DNA from: Azorhizobium sp965227945
Lineage (GTDB): Bacteria > Pseudomonadota > Alphaproteobacteria > Rhizobiales > Xanthobacteraceae
Direction of reading: 5' to 3'
Assembly (NCBI GenBank): GCA_965227945.1
Contig: CBDDGQ010000006.1
Location: forward strand, 1,798,001-1,862,000
DNA length: 64,000 nt
The notes under the pieces were generated by a model, which did no database searches, was not told the origin of the DNA, and saw only the letters and a program-made list of their open reading frames with translations. Positions 21,135 to 30,095 of the stretch are shown here, piece after piece (position 1 is the first letter of the stretch; each line of letters starts with the position of its first letter). The translations under genes were made by a program, and so were the position numbers.

Positions 21135-21159
21135 CGCCTCGCCCATGCGGGCGACCGCA

Positions 21160-21240
21160 GGTCGGTGATCACGTTTTCTGCGAATTTATTCTGTTGAATT
21201 TAATGACATCGCCAGAGGGGCGTTGAATACGGCGCCGTGT
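21160..21240 (+). promoter_or_regulatory. AT-rich candidate promoter/operator upstream of cysG
   Basis: This short AT-rich patch in GC-rich surroundings contains a 10-bp palindrome GAATTTATTC and, just after it, the near-palindrome TTGAATTTAA. It is the only plausible control site in the 225 bases between polA and cysG. The regulator is unknown. Confidence 0.35.
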
Positions 21241-21359
21241 TCCGCCATATGACTTGGGTGCGACGGGCGCGGCACAGGCCGCGCTCTTGGCAAGCCGCCC
21301 CGTCCGGCGGACACTGATCGCCCCGATCTCTGCACCGCGCGAGGAGAAGGTAGAGCCCG

Positions 21360-22856
21360 ATGACCGCCGACCGCCCAACGCCGACCGGCCGCGCGCCCCG
21401 TTCCCGCGAGGGCGGGCGCATGGACAAGCTGGCCCGGCTCCCGGTCTTCTATGCCCTGGCGGGCAAGCGGGTATTGGTGGCGGGCGGCGGCGAGCCGGCG
21501 GTGTGGAAGGCCGAACTGCTCTCCGCCGCCGGTGCGCGGGTGGAGGTGATCGCGGACGAGATCTGCGAGGCCATGTGGCAGCTGGCCGGCGGCCCGCCGG
21601 ACGGTCCCATTGCCATCCACAAGCGCCCCTGGGCTGAAGACGACCTGCCGGGGGCGGCCCTGGCCATCGCGGACGCGGCCGATGACGAGGAGGCGGCCCG
21701 CTTTGCCGCCGCCGCCCGTGCCGCCGGCGTCCCGGTGAACGTGGTGGACAAGCCGGCCTTCTGCGATTTCGCCTTCGGCGCCATCGTCAATCGCTCGCCT
21801 TTGGTGGTGGGCATCTCCACCGACGGGGCAGCCCCCGTGTTCGGGCAGGCCATCCGTGCCAAGATCGAGGCGCTGCTGCCCCAGGGCTTCAAGGCCTGGG
21901 CGCATGCGGCGCAGACCTGGCGCGGGGCGGTGTCGGCGCTGGGCCTCTCCTTCCAGGATCGCCGCCGCTTCTGGGAGAGTTTTGCCGCCAAGGCCATGGC
22001 GGAACCCGGCCGCGCCCCCGACGAGGCCGACCGCGAGGCGCTCCTGGCGCTGGCGCGGGCGGCACAGACGGCGCCGGAAGCCGGGTCCGTGGTGCTAGTG
22101 GGCGCGGGACCGGGCGATCCGGAACTGCTGACGCTGAAAGCGGTGCGGGCGCTGCAATCCGCAGACGTGGTGCTTTACGATGACCTGGTGTCCGACGCGG
22201 TGCTGGATTTCGCCCGCCGGGAAGCCAAGAAGATGCTGGTGGGCAAGACCGGCTACGGCCCTTCCTGCAAGCAGGACGACATTAACGCGCTCATGGTGCA
22301 ACTGGCCCGCGAAGGCCGACGGGTGGTGCGCCTGAAGGGCGGCGAGCCGATGATCTTCGGCCGCGCCGGGGAAGAGATCGCCGCCTGCCGCGCCGCCGGC
22401 ATCCGGGTGGAAGTGGTGCCCGGCATTTCCTCGCCCCAGGGGGCGGCGAGCCGTCTGGTGGCCTCGCTCACCCATCGCGACCATGCCCGCCGGCTGCAAT
22501 TGGTCACCGCCCACGCGCGCGACGGCAAGCTGCCGCGCGATCTGGACTTCAAGGCGCTGTCCGACAAGGCGGCCACCACGGTCGTCTACATGCCGCGCCG
22601 CACCCTGCCGGACATGGTGGCGGAACTGATCGGCGCCGGCATCGATCCGCACACTCCGGCGGTGGCCATCTTCTCGGTGACGCGGGCCAACGAGCAAGTG
22701 ATCTGGGCGCCGGTGTCCGGCCTGCCCCAGGCGGTGGCAGCGGCGGCGGCGGCGGGCGCCGAGGGCCCCTGCCTGGTCATCTATGGCCACGCTTTGTCGG
22801 CCGCCGAGGGCGCGCAAGTGCTGGACGGGCGGGCGCCGCACGCGGCGCAGATCTGA
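21360..22856 (+). CDS. cysG: Siroheme synthase CysG
   Basis: This trifunctional 498-residue enzyme makes siroheme for sulfite and nitrite reductases. The N-terminal half has a Rossmann motif (VLVAGGGEPAVWKAELL) for precorrin-2 dehydrogenase and ferrochelatase, and the RSPLVVGISTDGAAP block. From about residue 240 lies the uroporphyrinogen III methyltransferase domain (VVLVGAGPGDPELLT, then RLKGGEPMIFGRAGEE and VPGISS). The start is ATG 21360; an internal ATG 21420 is also possible and would remove 20 non-conserved residues. A MoeB-like gene follows after 50 bases. Confidence 0.94.
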   Translation: MTADRPTPTGRAPRSREGGRMDKLARLPVFYALAGKRVLVAGGGEPAVWKAELLSAAGARVEVIADEICEAMWQLAGGPPDGPIAIHKRPWAEDDLPGAALAIADAADDEEAARFAAAARAAGVPVNVVDKPAFCDFAFGAIVNRSPLVVGISTDGAAPVFGQAIRAKIEALLPQGFKAWAHAAQTWRGAVSALGLSFQDRRRFWESFAAKAMAEPGRAPDEADREALLALARAAQTAPEAGSVVLVGAGPGDPELLTLKAVRALQSADVVLYDDLVSDAVLDFARREAKKMLVGKTGYGPSCKQDDINALMVQLAREGRRVVRLKGGEPMIFGRAGEEIAACRAAGIRVEVVPGISSPQGAASRLVASLTHRDHARRLQLVTAHARDGKLPRDLDFKALSDKAATTVVYMPRRTLPDMVAELIGAGIDPHTPAVAIFSVTRANEQVIWAPVSGLPQAVAAAAAAGAEGPCLVIYGHALSAAEGAQVLDGRAPHAAQI

Positions 22857-22906
22857 CGCGCGCCGCGGTCAGGTGACCGGCGGCCCGCCAGGGGATACAT
22901 AGGGCC

Positions 22907-23719
22907 ATGGCCTTTTCATCCGACGAAATCGAGCGCTACGCCCGCCATCTGGTGCTGCATGACGTGGGCGGTCCCGGCCAGCAGAAGCTGAAGGCGGCGA
23001 CCGTGCTGGTGATCGGTGCCGGCGGCCTGGGCGCCCCGGCCTTGCTCTATCTGGCGGCGGCAGGGGTGGGCACACTCATCCTGGTCGATGACGATGTGGT
23101 CTCGCTGTCCAACCTCCAGCGCCAGGTGATCCATCGCACGGCGGATATCGGCCGGCCGAAGACCGAGAGCGCGGCGGAGGCGGTGGCCGGTCTCAATCCC
23201 CATGTGGCGATGATCACCCACGCCGTGCGCATCGGCCCGGACAATGCCATGGCGTTGATCGCAGCGGCCGACGTGGTGGTGGACGGCTCGGACAATTTCG
23301 CCACCCGCTATCTGGTGGCGGATGCCTGCGTGCTGGCCAAGAAGACCTTGGTGGCCGCGGCACTGGGCACCTTCGATGCGACGGTCACCACCATCCGCGC
23401 CCATGAGAGCGGGCCGGACGGGGCGCCCAATCCCACCTATCGCTGCCTGTTTCCCGAGGCGCCGCCGCCGGGCACGGTGGCCCCCTGCGCGGAGGCGGGC
23501 GTGCTGGGAGCTCTGGCGGGCATCGCCGGATCGCTGGCGGCGCTGGAGGCGATCCGCGCCATCGTCGGCTTCGGCGAGGGACTGGTGGGCAAGCTGCTGA
23601 TGATCGACGCCCGCTCCATGCGCTTCGAGACGCTGAGCTATGCCTATGACCCCGACAACCCGCTGACCGGCACCGGGGCGCGAATCAGCGATCTGTCGCA
23701 ACACGCAAATGCCGCCTGA
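22907..23719 (+). CDS. moeB: MoeB/ThiF family adenylyltransferase
   Basis: The 270-residue protein adenylates the C-terminus of a ubiquitin-like sulfur carrier, MoaD or ThiS. It has the nucleotide motif VIGAGGLGAPALLYL, the LSNLQRQVIH segment with the Arg used in adenylation, and DGSDNFATRY. The catalytic Cys is probably that of PCAEAGVLG. The first CxxC zinc pair of E. coli MoeB is reduced here to TYRC, so zinc binding is doubtful. It follows cysG by 50 bases, a sulfur-linked context. MoaD or ThiS is not in the window, so the partner is not fixed. Confidence 0.88.
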   Translation: MAFSSDEIERYARHLVLHDVGGPGQQKLKAATVLVIGAGGLGAPALLYLAAAGVGTLILVDDDVVSLSNLQRQVIHRTADIGRPKTESAAEAVAGLNPHVAMITHAVRIGPDNAMALIAAADVVVDGSDNFATRYLVADACVLAKKTLVAAALGTFDATVTTIRAHESGPDGAPNPTYRCLFPEAPPPGTVAPCAEAGVLGALAGIAGSLAALEAIRAIVGFGEGLVGKLLMIDARSMRFETLSYAYDPDNPLTGTGARISDLSQHANAA

Positions 23720-23734
23720 CGGCGGCATTTGCGT
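23703..23734. terminator. Bidirectional hairpin spanning the moeB stop codon
   Basis: A perfect 14-bp inverted repeat (ACGCAAATGCCGCC with its complement) encloses a four-base loop that contains the TGA stop of moeB. It lies between convergent genes. There is no long T-run, but the arm ends are A/T rich in both directions. Confidence 0.55.
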
Positions 23735-23745
23735 CGGCACCCGAC

Positions 23746-24747
23746 TCACAGCATGGAGGGCAGGACGCGGTCCGGCGGACGGTGGCCGTCCATGAAGGTC
23801 TTGATGTTGACGATGACCTTCTCGCCCATGTCCACGCGGCCTTCGAGCGTGGCCGAGCCCATGTGCGGCAGCAGCACCACCTTGCCGTTGCGCGCGAGGC
23901 GCACCAGCTTCGGGTTGACCGCCGGCTCCTGCTCGAACACGTCGAGCCCGGCACCCGCCAGTTCGCCGGCTTCCAGCATGCGGGCGAGCGCGTTCTCGTC
24001 GATCACCTCGCCGCGGGCGGTGTTCACCACATAGGCCTCGCGCTTCATCAGCTTCAGCCGGCGGGCGGAGAGCAGATGGAAGGTGGCCGGCGTGTGCGGG
24101 CAGTTCACCGAGACTATGTCCATGCGGGCCAGCATCTGGTCGAGGCTTTCCCAATAGGTGGCTTCCAGCGCCTCTTCCACTGCGCCCGGCAGCGGGCGGC
24201 GGTTGTGATAGTGGATCTGCAGGCCGAACGCCTTGGCGCGGCGTGCCACCGCCTGGCCGATGCGGCCCATGCCGATGATGCCGAGGCGCTTGCCCCAGAT
24301 GCGCCGCCCCAGCATCCAGGTGGGCGACCAGCCGGTCCATTCGTCCCGCTCGCCGATCAGCGTCTGCGCGCCTTCCACCAGGCGACGGGGCACGGCGAGG
24401 ATCAGCGCCATGGTCATGTCGGCGGTATCCTCGGTGAGGACGCCGGGGGTGTTGGTGACGGTAATGCCGCGCGCCAGGGCGCTGGCCACGTCGATGTGAT
24501 CGACGCCGTTGGAAAAACTGGCGATCAGCCGCAGGTTCTCGCCGGCCTGCGACAACACGGCATTGTCGATGCGGTCGGTGAGGGTGGGCACCAGCACATC
24601 CGCATGCTTGACCGCGGCCACCAGGGCCGCCTGGTCCATGGGGATGTCGTCCACGTTCAACTGCGCGTCGAACAGCTCCCGCATGCGGGTTTCCACCGTA
24701 TCGGGCAGCTTCCGCGTGACGACAACGAGCGGCTTGCGACGCGGCAT
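23746..24747 (-). CDS. D-2-hydroxyacid dehydrogenase (glyoxylate reductase-like)
   Basis: This 333-residue NAD(P)H-dependent oxidoreductase belongs to the D-isomer 2-hydroxyacid dehydrogenase family. The nucleotide motif is GMGRIG (159-164). Catalytic Arg245 (NTARGEVID), Glu274 (FEQEP) and His295 (LLPHMGSAT) are all present. The substrate-loop SNGVDHIDV fits the glyoxylate/hydroxypyruvate reductase branch. Arg-Arg in HNRRPLP after the beta-2 strand suggests NADPH preference; that is inference. It converges on moeB. Confidence 0.9.
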   Translation of the reverse strand: MPRRKPLVVVTRKLPDTVETRMRELFDAQLNVDDIPMDQAALVAAVKHADVLVPTLTDRIDNAVLSQAGENLRLIASFSNGVDHIDVASALARGITVTNTPGVLTEDTADMTMALILAVPRRLVEGAQTLIGERDEWTGWSPTWMLGRRIWGKRLGIIGMGRIGQAVARRAKAFGLQIHYHNRRPLPGAVEEALEATYWESLDQMLARMDIVSVNCPHTPATFHLLSARRLKLMKREAYVVNTARGEVIDENALARMLEAGELAGAGLDVFEQEPAVNPKLVRLARNGKVVLLPHMGSATLEGRVDMGEKVIVNIKTFMDGHRPPDRVLPSML

Positions 24748-25008
24748 TTGCTTCCCCGTTCCCCGTATTTTAACCGTTATCTTCCGTCTAGCAGACAGAG
24801 GGTGAAAGACAAAGAGCAGCGCTCCCCCCGCTCTTGACGCTGGCGCGTGCGGGGCGCACTTCAGGCCAGCAATTGGCGCCAGCGCAATGCGGTGCCCCGG
24901 GGATGGCGGATTTTTTTTCGCCTCTCAACGCAAAATCAAGACGGTCGGGGTCCTATGGGCCCGGTGGGCGGCAAGGCCCTGCCGAACGGTGCGAAAGGAC
25001 AAGCGGAC

Positions 25009-25548
25009 ATGCAGATCACGGGGCGGCATCCCTTCCAGACGCGCGCGGCGGTCTTCGCCCTGCTGTTGGCGGCGGTGCTTCCAGGGGCGAGCGCGGCCCG
25101 CGCGGCCGACGAAACGCCGGGCACGGGCCTTCCGGTGCCGCGGTTCGTCTCGCTCAAGGCGGACAAGGTGAACGTGCGCAACGGTCCCAATCGCGACCAG
25201 GACGTGGCCTGGATCTTCACCCGCTCCGGCCTGCCGGTGGAAATCACCGCCGAGTTCGAGACCTGGCGGCGCATTCGTGACGCGGACGGAGCCGAGGGCT
25301 GGGTGTATCACTCCATGCTGTCGGGTCGGCGCACCGCGCTGGTGGCACCGTGGAGCAAGGACAGCACCATCGTGCTGCGCGACAAGCCCGACGCCAATGC
25401 CCGCGTCGCCGCCCGCCTGGAGCCGAGCGTCCTGGGCACGGTGAAGTCCTGCGATGGCAAATGGTGCCGCCTCATGGGCGACGGCTTCGACGGCTTCATC
25501 GAGCAGAGCAAGCTGTGGGGCGTCTATCCCAACGAAAAGGTCGACTGA
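25009..25548 (+). CDS. Secreted SH3-domain protein
   Basis: The 179-residue protein has a signal peptide (about 1-33) and two bacterial SH3-like repeats (about 45-110 and 115-172). The first holds KADKVNVRNGPNRDQDVAWIF and the second VLRDKPDANARVAARLEPSVLG and GFIEQSKLWGVYP. Such proteins sit in the periplasm and are thought to bind cell-wall material. ATG 25009 has AAGGA nine bases upstream; a longer frame to 24847 lacks a ribosome site. Confidence 0.87.
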   Translation: MQITGRHPFQTRAAVFALLLAAVLPGASAARAADETPGTGLPVPRFVSLKADKVNVRNGPNRDQDVAWIFTRSGLPVEITAEFETWRRIRDADGAEGWVYHSMLSGRRTALVAPWSKDSTIVLRDKPDANARVAARLEPSVLGTVKSCDGKWCRLMGDGFDGFIEQSKLWGVYPNEKVD

Positions 25549-25674
25549 ACCTGCAGCGGGCGCGGGGCGTCGCGATCAAGGGCGAAGCGCCCCGTCGTCG
25601 CCGGTGCCGGAGGTTTGGGCTTTGAGATAATGCGGGTCGGCCCGGTCCCGCTGGGACCAGGCCGACGCAGAACC

Positions 25675-26148
25675 TCACGCCTTCTTGGCGCGGGGGGTGC
25701 GCGGCTTGCGCGCGGGAGCCGGGGCTTCCTTGACCGGCTCGGTCTTGGCGCGGCCGAGGCCGATTTCCTTGGCCATGGCGGACCGCGTCAAAGCATAATT
25801 GGGCGCCACCATCGGATAGTCGTAGGGCAGTTCCCACTTCTTGCGATACTCGTCCGGCGTCATGCCATGCTTGGACATCAGGTGGCGCTTCAGCGACTTG
25901 AACTTCTGGCCATCGTCGAGGCAGATGATGTAGTCGGGCGTCACAGACTTCTTGACGCTGACGGCGGGCGTCAGCTGCTTGGGGGCCGCAGCCTGCTCCG
26001 GCTCGCTGCCGAGCGAGGCGAGGGCCGCGTGCACGGCCTGGATGAGGTTGGGCAGCTCGGCCGCGCTGACGCTGTTGTTGGCGACGAACGCGCTGACGAT
26101 GTGGGCGGCATTCTCTGCCAGGAAGTCATTCGAATCTTGATCGGCCAC
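25675..26148 (-). CDS. mucR: MucR/Ros family transcriptional regulator
   Basis: This 157-residue DNA-binding protein has the single prokaryotic zinc finger of the Ros/MucR family: IICLDDGQKFKSLKRHL with Cys76, Asp79, His89 and His94 as probable ligands, followed by the conserved MTPDEYRKKWELPYDYPMVAPNYA. MucR proteins repress exopolysaccharide, motility and cell-cycle genes in related bacteria. The start is GTG 26148, with GGAGG seven bases upstream. The C-terminus is Lys/Ala/Pro rich. Copy number and targets cannot be judged here. Confidence 0.92.
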   Translation of the reverse strand: MADQDSNDFLAENAAHIVSAFVANNSVSAAELPNLIQAVHAALASLGSEPEQAAAPKQLTPAVSVKKSVTPDYIICLDDGQKFKSLKRHLMSKHGMTPDEYRKKWELPYDYPMVAPNYALTRSAMAKEIGLGRAKTEPVKEAPAPARKPRTPRAKKA

Positions 26149-26316
26149 TGCCTGTCCTCCTGTTGTGCATGTTTATTGCAGCAGCTTGACACGCTATTCA
26201 AGAGTGACAGCGGGATAAAGTCTCACAAAACGGTCCATTTCGGCATTTCCCGTCAATGAGCAACAAACCGCCTAGGTTTCGGGCGGTTTTCGCCCGAAAC
26301 CGTGACCGTGGCGGCG

Positions 26317-27078
26317 TCAGCTTTTCATCCGATATCCGGTCTTGAAGATCCAAATCACCGCGGCGAGACAGAGTCCAAGGAACAGGAACGTCATCCCCAG
26401 GCTGAGTCCCACACTCACATCGGACACCCCATAGAAGCTCCAGCGGAAACAACTCACCAGATACACAACCGGATTGAACAAGGTGACGGTACGCCAGAAC
26501 GGCGGAAGCATGTCGATGGAATAAAAGCTGCCGCCAAGAAAGGTGAGGGGGGTGATGATCAGGAGCGGTACCATTTGCAGCTTTTCGAAGCTGTCCGCCC
26601 AAATGCCGATGACAAAACCGAACAGCGAGAAGGTGACGGAAGTGAGCACCAGAAAGCCCAGCATCCACACCGGATGATCGATGCGCAGATCCACGAACAG
26701 TGCGGCAGTGCCCAAGGTGATGAGGCCGAGGATGATGGACTTGGTGGCCGCAGCCCCCACATAGCCGATCACGATCTCCACCGCGGAGAGCGGCGCCGAG
26801 AGCAATTCGTAGATGGTTCCGACGAATCGCGGGAAATAGATCCCGAACGACGCATTGGCGATGCTTTGGGTCAGCAGCCCCAGCATGATGAGGCCCGGCA
26901 CGATGAACGCGCCGTAGCTGACGCCGTTGATGCTGGTCATGTGCGAGCCGATGGCCGAACCGAACACCACGAAATACAAGGACGTGGAGAGGACCGGCGA
27001 GACGATGCTCTGGAGCAGCGTGCGCCGGGTCCGTGCCATTTCAAACATGTAGATGGCGCGAATGGCATGAATGTTCAT
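26317..27078 (-). CDS. ABC-2 type transporter permease (YadH-like)
   Basis: The 253-residue permease has six membrane segments and the ABC-2 hallmarks PGLIMLGLLTQSIANASFGIYFPR and LTFLGGSFYSIDMLPPFWR near the C-terminus. ATG 27078 follows AAGGG. The ATPase subunit gene lies 97 bases upstream on the same strand. Together they form a YadGH-like exporter; the substrate is unknown, with drugs, lipids or polysaccharide all possible. Confidence 0.9.
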   Translation of the reverse strand: MNIHAIRAIYMFEMARTRRTLLQSIVSPVLSTSLYFVVFGSAIGSHMTSINGVSYGAFIVPGLIMLGLLTQSIANASFGIYFPRFVGTIYELLSAPLSAVEIVIGYVGAAATKSIILGLITLGTAALFVDLRIDHPVWMLGFLVLTSVTFSLFGFVIGIWADSFEKLQMVPLLIITPLTFLGGSFYSIDMLPPFWRTVTLFNPVVYLVSCFRWSFYGVSDVSVGLSLGMTFLFLGLCLAAVIWIFKTGYRMKS

Positions 27079-27175
27079 GAGAAGACCCTTTGCGGCCGCG
27101 GACCGCGGGCATGGGGGATGCGAAGCTGACGCGCCAGGCGTCGGCAGGGGGCGGGCAGGCACTCCATCGTCCGGC

Positions 27176-28102
27176 TCATGGCGCCGCCCGCACCAGTCGC
27201 ACGAAGATCTCCTCCAAAGAACTCTGCTGCGTCTGCAAATCGTTGAAGATGATGCCGGCGCCGGCCACGTCCTGCAGGAAGGGGGCGATGAAGGTGGGCG
27301 CGCCGGCGGTGTCGTAGGTGTAGGTCAAGGTTGTGCCATCCGCCGACAGGGTCAGGGGATGGGCGGCCAGCGATGCAGGGATGGCGGCCAGCGGCGTCGC
27401 CAGCTGCAGCGTCAGTTCCTTGCGGCCGAGCTTGTGCATCAGGTCTTGCTTGTTCTCCACCAGGATCAGTTCACCCTTGCGGATGACGCCGACGCGGTCG
27501 GCCATCTCCTCCGCCTCTTCCAGATAATGGGTGGTGAGAATGATGGTGACACCGGAATCGCGCAGGTCGCGAATCACCCGCCACATGTCGCGCCGCAGTT
27601 CCACGTCCACGCCGGCGGTGGGCTCGTCGAGAAACAGGATCTGCGGTTCGTGGGAGAGGGCCTTGGCGATCATCACCCGGCGCTTCATGCCGCCGGACAG
27701 GGTCATGATCTTGCTGCCCTTCTTGTCCCACAAGGACAGGTCCTTCAGCACCTTCTCGATATGCGCGGGACTTGCGGGCTTGCCGAACAGGCCGCGGCTG
27801 AAGCTCACCGTGTCCCACACGGTTTCAAAGGCGTCCGTGCTCAATTCCTGGGGCACCAGGCCGATGCGCGACCGGGCGGCGCGGTAATCGGTGATGATGT
27901 CGTGGCCATCGGCCTGGACGCTGCCGCCGCTGGGATTGACCAGCCCGCAGATGATGGAGATGAGGGTGGTCTTGCCGGCCCCGTTGGGTCCCAGCAGGGC
28001 AAAGATTTCGCCGCGCTGGATGTCGAGGGTGATGTCCGTGAGGGCGGAATGGCCGGACGCATAGGTCTTGGACAGACCGCGGATGGAAATGATCGGCTGC
28101 AT
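27176..28102 (-). CDS. ABC-2 type transporter ATP-binding protein (YadG-like)
   Basis: The 308-residue ATPase carries Walker A GPNGAGKTT (about 38-46), signature LSGGMKRR, Walker B ILFLDEPTAGVD and switch His (LTTHYLEEAEEM). A C-terminal regulatory extension of about 80 residues follows, as in YadG. It is the partner of the permease encoded just downstream at 26317-27078. Confidence 0.93.
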   Translation of the reverse strand: MQPIISIRGLSKTYASGHSALTDITLDIQRGEIFALLGPNGAGKTTLISIICGLVNPSGGSVQADGHDIITDYRAARSRIGLVPQELSTDAFETVWDTVSFSRGLFGKPASPAHIEKVLKDLSLWDKKGSKIMTLSGGMKRRVMIAKALSHEPQILFLDEPTAGVDVELRRDMWRVIRDLRDSGVTIILTTHYLEEAEEMADRVGVIRKGELILVENKQDLMHKLGRKELTLQLATPLAAIPASLAAHPLTLSADGTTLTYTYDTAGAPTFIAPFLQDVAGAGIIFNDLQTQQSSLEEIFVRLVRAAP

Positions 28103-28634
28103 GGGCGGGATATAGCCTGTTCGAACGTCGTTTGTGCGAAATTTGGGCAGATGGAGAGGCCCCGAGTGGCAGAGGCCGAGTTGCGGTACCGTGCCCTCGC
28201 TGCCCTCGGCGCGGTCTTGCTTTCATGTGCGGTAAACGACCGGCGGCCGGTGTCGCGTGCGGAGCTCCGCCGCCACGGAGCCCAGCCGCGCCAGGACCAC
28301 TTCGCCTCGCATATGGCGCGCCGATCGGCGCGTACAAGAGCTGTGACCTTGCGGTAGTGGTCGGACTCCGCACCGCCACGATCGCCGGCTCCGTGGAACC
28401 GCGCACATCAAAACAGACATCCTCGCGCAAGGTGCGGGCACTACCACAGTCCCGGCTCCCCCAAAGCGAGCCGCGGCGCCGCGACCCCACGCACGCCGGG
28501 ATCGGCCCTGGCATGCGGGTGCCGGGGCCGATCCATTCTCCCGCGCGGCCCCACATCACCGACGCCAAAAAGCTCCGCGGGCCGCGGCGGCTGGGCTACC
28601 ATGCGCCGGCCCCACTCCTCGCTTTTGTGTTCCC
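28103..28634. other. 532-base gap with inverted repeats, no gene recognised
   Basis: The stretch separates the ABC transporter from the divergent Lrp gene, so promoters for both must lie at its ends. Open frames exist on both strands but show no known motif and no good ribosome site. A perfect 16-bp palindrome lies at 28317-28332 (CGCGCCGA and its complement). CCACGGAGCC (28273-28282) has an exact complement at 28387-28396, and GTGCG (28257-28261) pairs with CGCAC (28402-28406). A structured RNA of about 150 bases is possible but unproven. Confidence 0.4.
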
Positions 28635-29096
28635 ATGCCTGATCTCGATGCCATCGACCGCAAGATCCTCGCCTTGCTGCAGGAGGATTGCCGCATCACC
28701 ATGCAGGAGCTGGCCGCGCGGGTGGGCCTGTCCGCCTCGCCTTGCCACCGCCGGGTGCGGCTCATGGAAGAACGCGGGGTGATCGCCCGCCATGTGGCCA
28801 TCGTGGATCAGGCGGCCATCGGCCTACATGTGAGCGTGTTTATCTCCATCAAGCTGGAGCGCCAGAAAGAGGAAGACCTGGAGCGCTTCGCCCAGTCCAT
28901 CTCGGGCTGGGAAGAGGTGCTGGAATGCTATCTCATGACCGGGGCGCGGGATTATCTGCTGCGGGTGGTGGCGCGGGATCTGGCCGCTTACGAGGTGTTC
29001 CTGAAGACCAAGCTGACCCGGCTGGACGGCATCGCCTCCATCGAATCCAGCTTTGCCCTCAGCCAGGTGAAATATTCCATCGCGTTGCCGGTGTAG
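28635..29096 (+). CDS. Lrp/AsnC family transcriptional regulator
   Basis: The 153-residue protein has an N-terminal helix-turn-helix (LDAIDRKILALLQEDCRITMQELAARVGLSASPCHRRVRLMEERGVI, about 4-50) and a C-terminal RAM ligand domain (about 65-150, FISIKLERQKEEDLERF). It probably senses an amino acid. An amino-acid-type binding protein gene follows on the same strand after 127 bases, a likely target. Confidence 0.92.
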   Translation: MPDLDAIDRKILALLQEDCRITMQELAARVGLSASPCHRRVRLMEERGVIARHVAIVDQAAIGLHVSVFISIKLERQKEEDLERFAQSISGWEEVLECYLMTGARDYLLRVVARDLAAYEVFLKTKLTRLDGIASIESSFALSQVKYSIALPV

Positions 29097-29223
29097 GCCT
29101 TAGCCGTCCCGCCCCTGGCCGAGGCCGGGCGGCACACGACATGCATCAGGGGAAAATGGCGGCGGGCCAGTCTAATGGCCTGCGCTGTCCCATGCGTCCG
29201 TGCGTACCACCCAGGAGTTGCCA

Positions 29224-30015
29224 ATGGATCGCCGATCCGCCCTTTTCGCGTTTGCCTGTGCCGCGCTGTTCGCGCTCTTGCCGCCGGCGGCCCGGGCCGA
29301 GGACGGCCTTGATGCCATCATGGCGCGCAAGGTCATCCGGATCGCGGTGCCCACTGATTATCCGCCCTACGGCTTCGTCGGTCCGGACCTGAAGGCGCAG
29401 GGCCTCGACATCGCCATGGCCGAGCTGATCGGCGAGAAGATGGGGGTGAAGGTGGAACTGGTGCCGGTCTCCAGCGCCAACCGCATTCCCTATCTGCAGA
29501 CCGGCAAGGTCGACCTGGTCATCTCGACCCTCGGCAAGAATGCGGAGCGCGAGAAGGTGCTGGACTTCAGCCATGCCTATGCGCCGTTCTTCCAGGCGGT
29601 GTTCGGCGCCAAGACGGTGGAGGTGAAGGGCCCCGCCGACATGGCGGGCAAGACCGTGGCGGTGACGCGCGGCGCCATGGAAGATCAGGAACTGGAGAAG
29701 GTGACCCCGCCCGGCGTGGTGGTGAAGCGCTATGAGGACAATGCCGCCACCGCTGCGGCCTATGTCTCCGGCCAGACCCAATTGGTGGCCATCAGTGCCG
29801 CCGCGGCTGGCACTATCATGCAGAAGAATCCGGGAATGAATACAGAATACAAATTCCTCATCAAGGATTCGCCCTGCTTCATCGGCCTCTCCAAGGGCGA
29901 GGACAAATTGAAGGCCAAGGTCAACGCCATCATCCTCGCCGCCAAGGCGGACGGGACCATCGATGCCATGACGCAGAAATGGCTGGGGCGTCCGGCTGGC
30001 GATCTGCCGCTGTGA
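29224..30015 (+). CDS. Amino acid ABC transporter substrate-binding protein
   Basis: This 263-residue periplasmic binding protein of the family 3 type starts with a signal peptide (about 1-25, ending ARA). IRIAVPTDYPPYGFVGPDLKAQGLDIAMAELIGEKM is the classic N-terminal lobe motif, and GKVDLVISTLGKNAEREKVLDFS the second. ATG 29224 has AGGAG upstream. No permease or ATPase gene is adjacent, so it is an orphan. Polar amino acids are the likely ligands. Confidence 0.88.
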   Translation: MDRRSALFAFACAALFALLPPAARAEDGLDAIMARKVIRIAVPTDYPPYGFVGPDLKAQGLDIAMAELIGEKMGVKVELVPVSSANRIPYLQTGKVDLVISTLGKNAEREKVLDFSHAYAPFFQAVFGAKTVEVKGPADMAGKTVAVTRGAMEDQELEKVTPPGVVVKRYEDNAATAAAYVSGQTQLVAISAAAAGTIMQKNPGMNTEYKFLIKDSPCFIGLSKGEDKLKAKVNAIILAAKADGTIDAMTQKWLGRPAGDLPL

Positions 30016-30095
30016 TCGGCCCTTCCGCTGACTGACGCAGGATGGCGGCGCGCATCGTGGGCGCGCCGCCTCATTTTATCGCGGGCCGATGCGCC

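Noticed and set aside
18099..21146. Minus-strand frame of 1015 codons across polA
   Set aside because: It mirrors the polA gene exactly and has no start signal or known domain.
28132..28634. Possible upstream protein fused to the Lrp frame
   Set aside because: It has no ribosome site and no recognisable motif; the Lrp protein is complete from 28635 in another frame.
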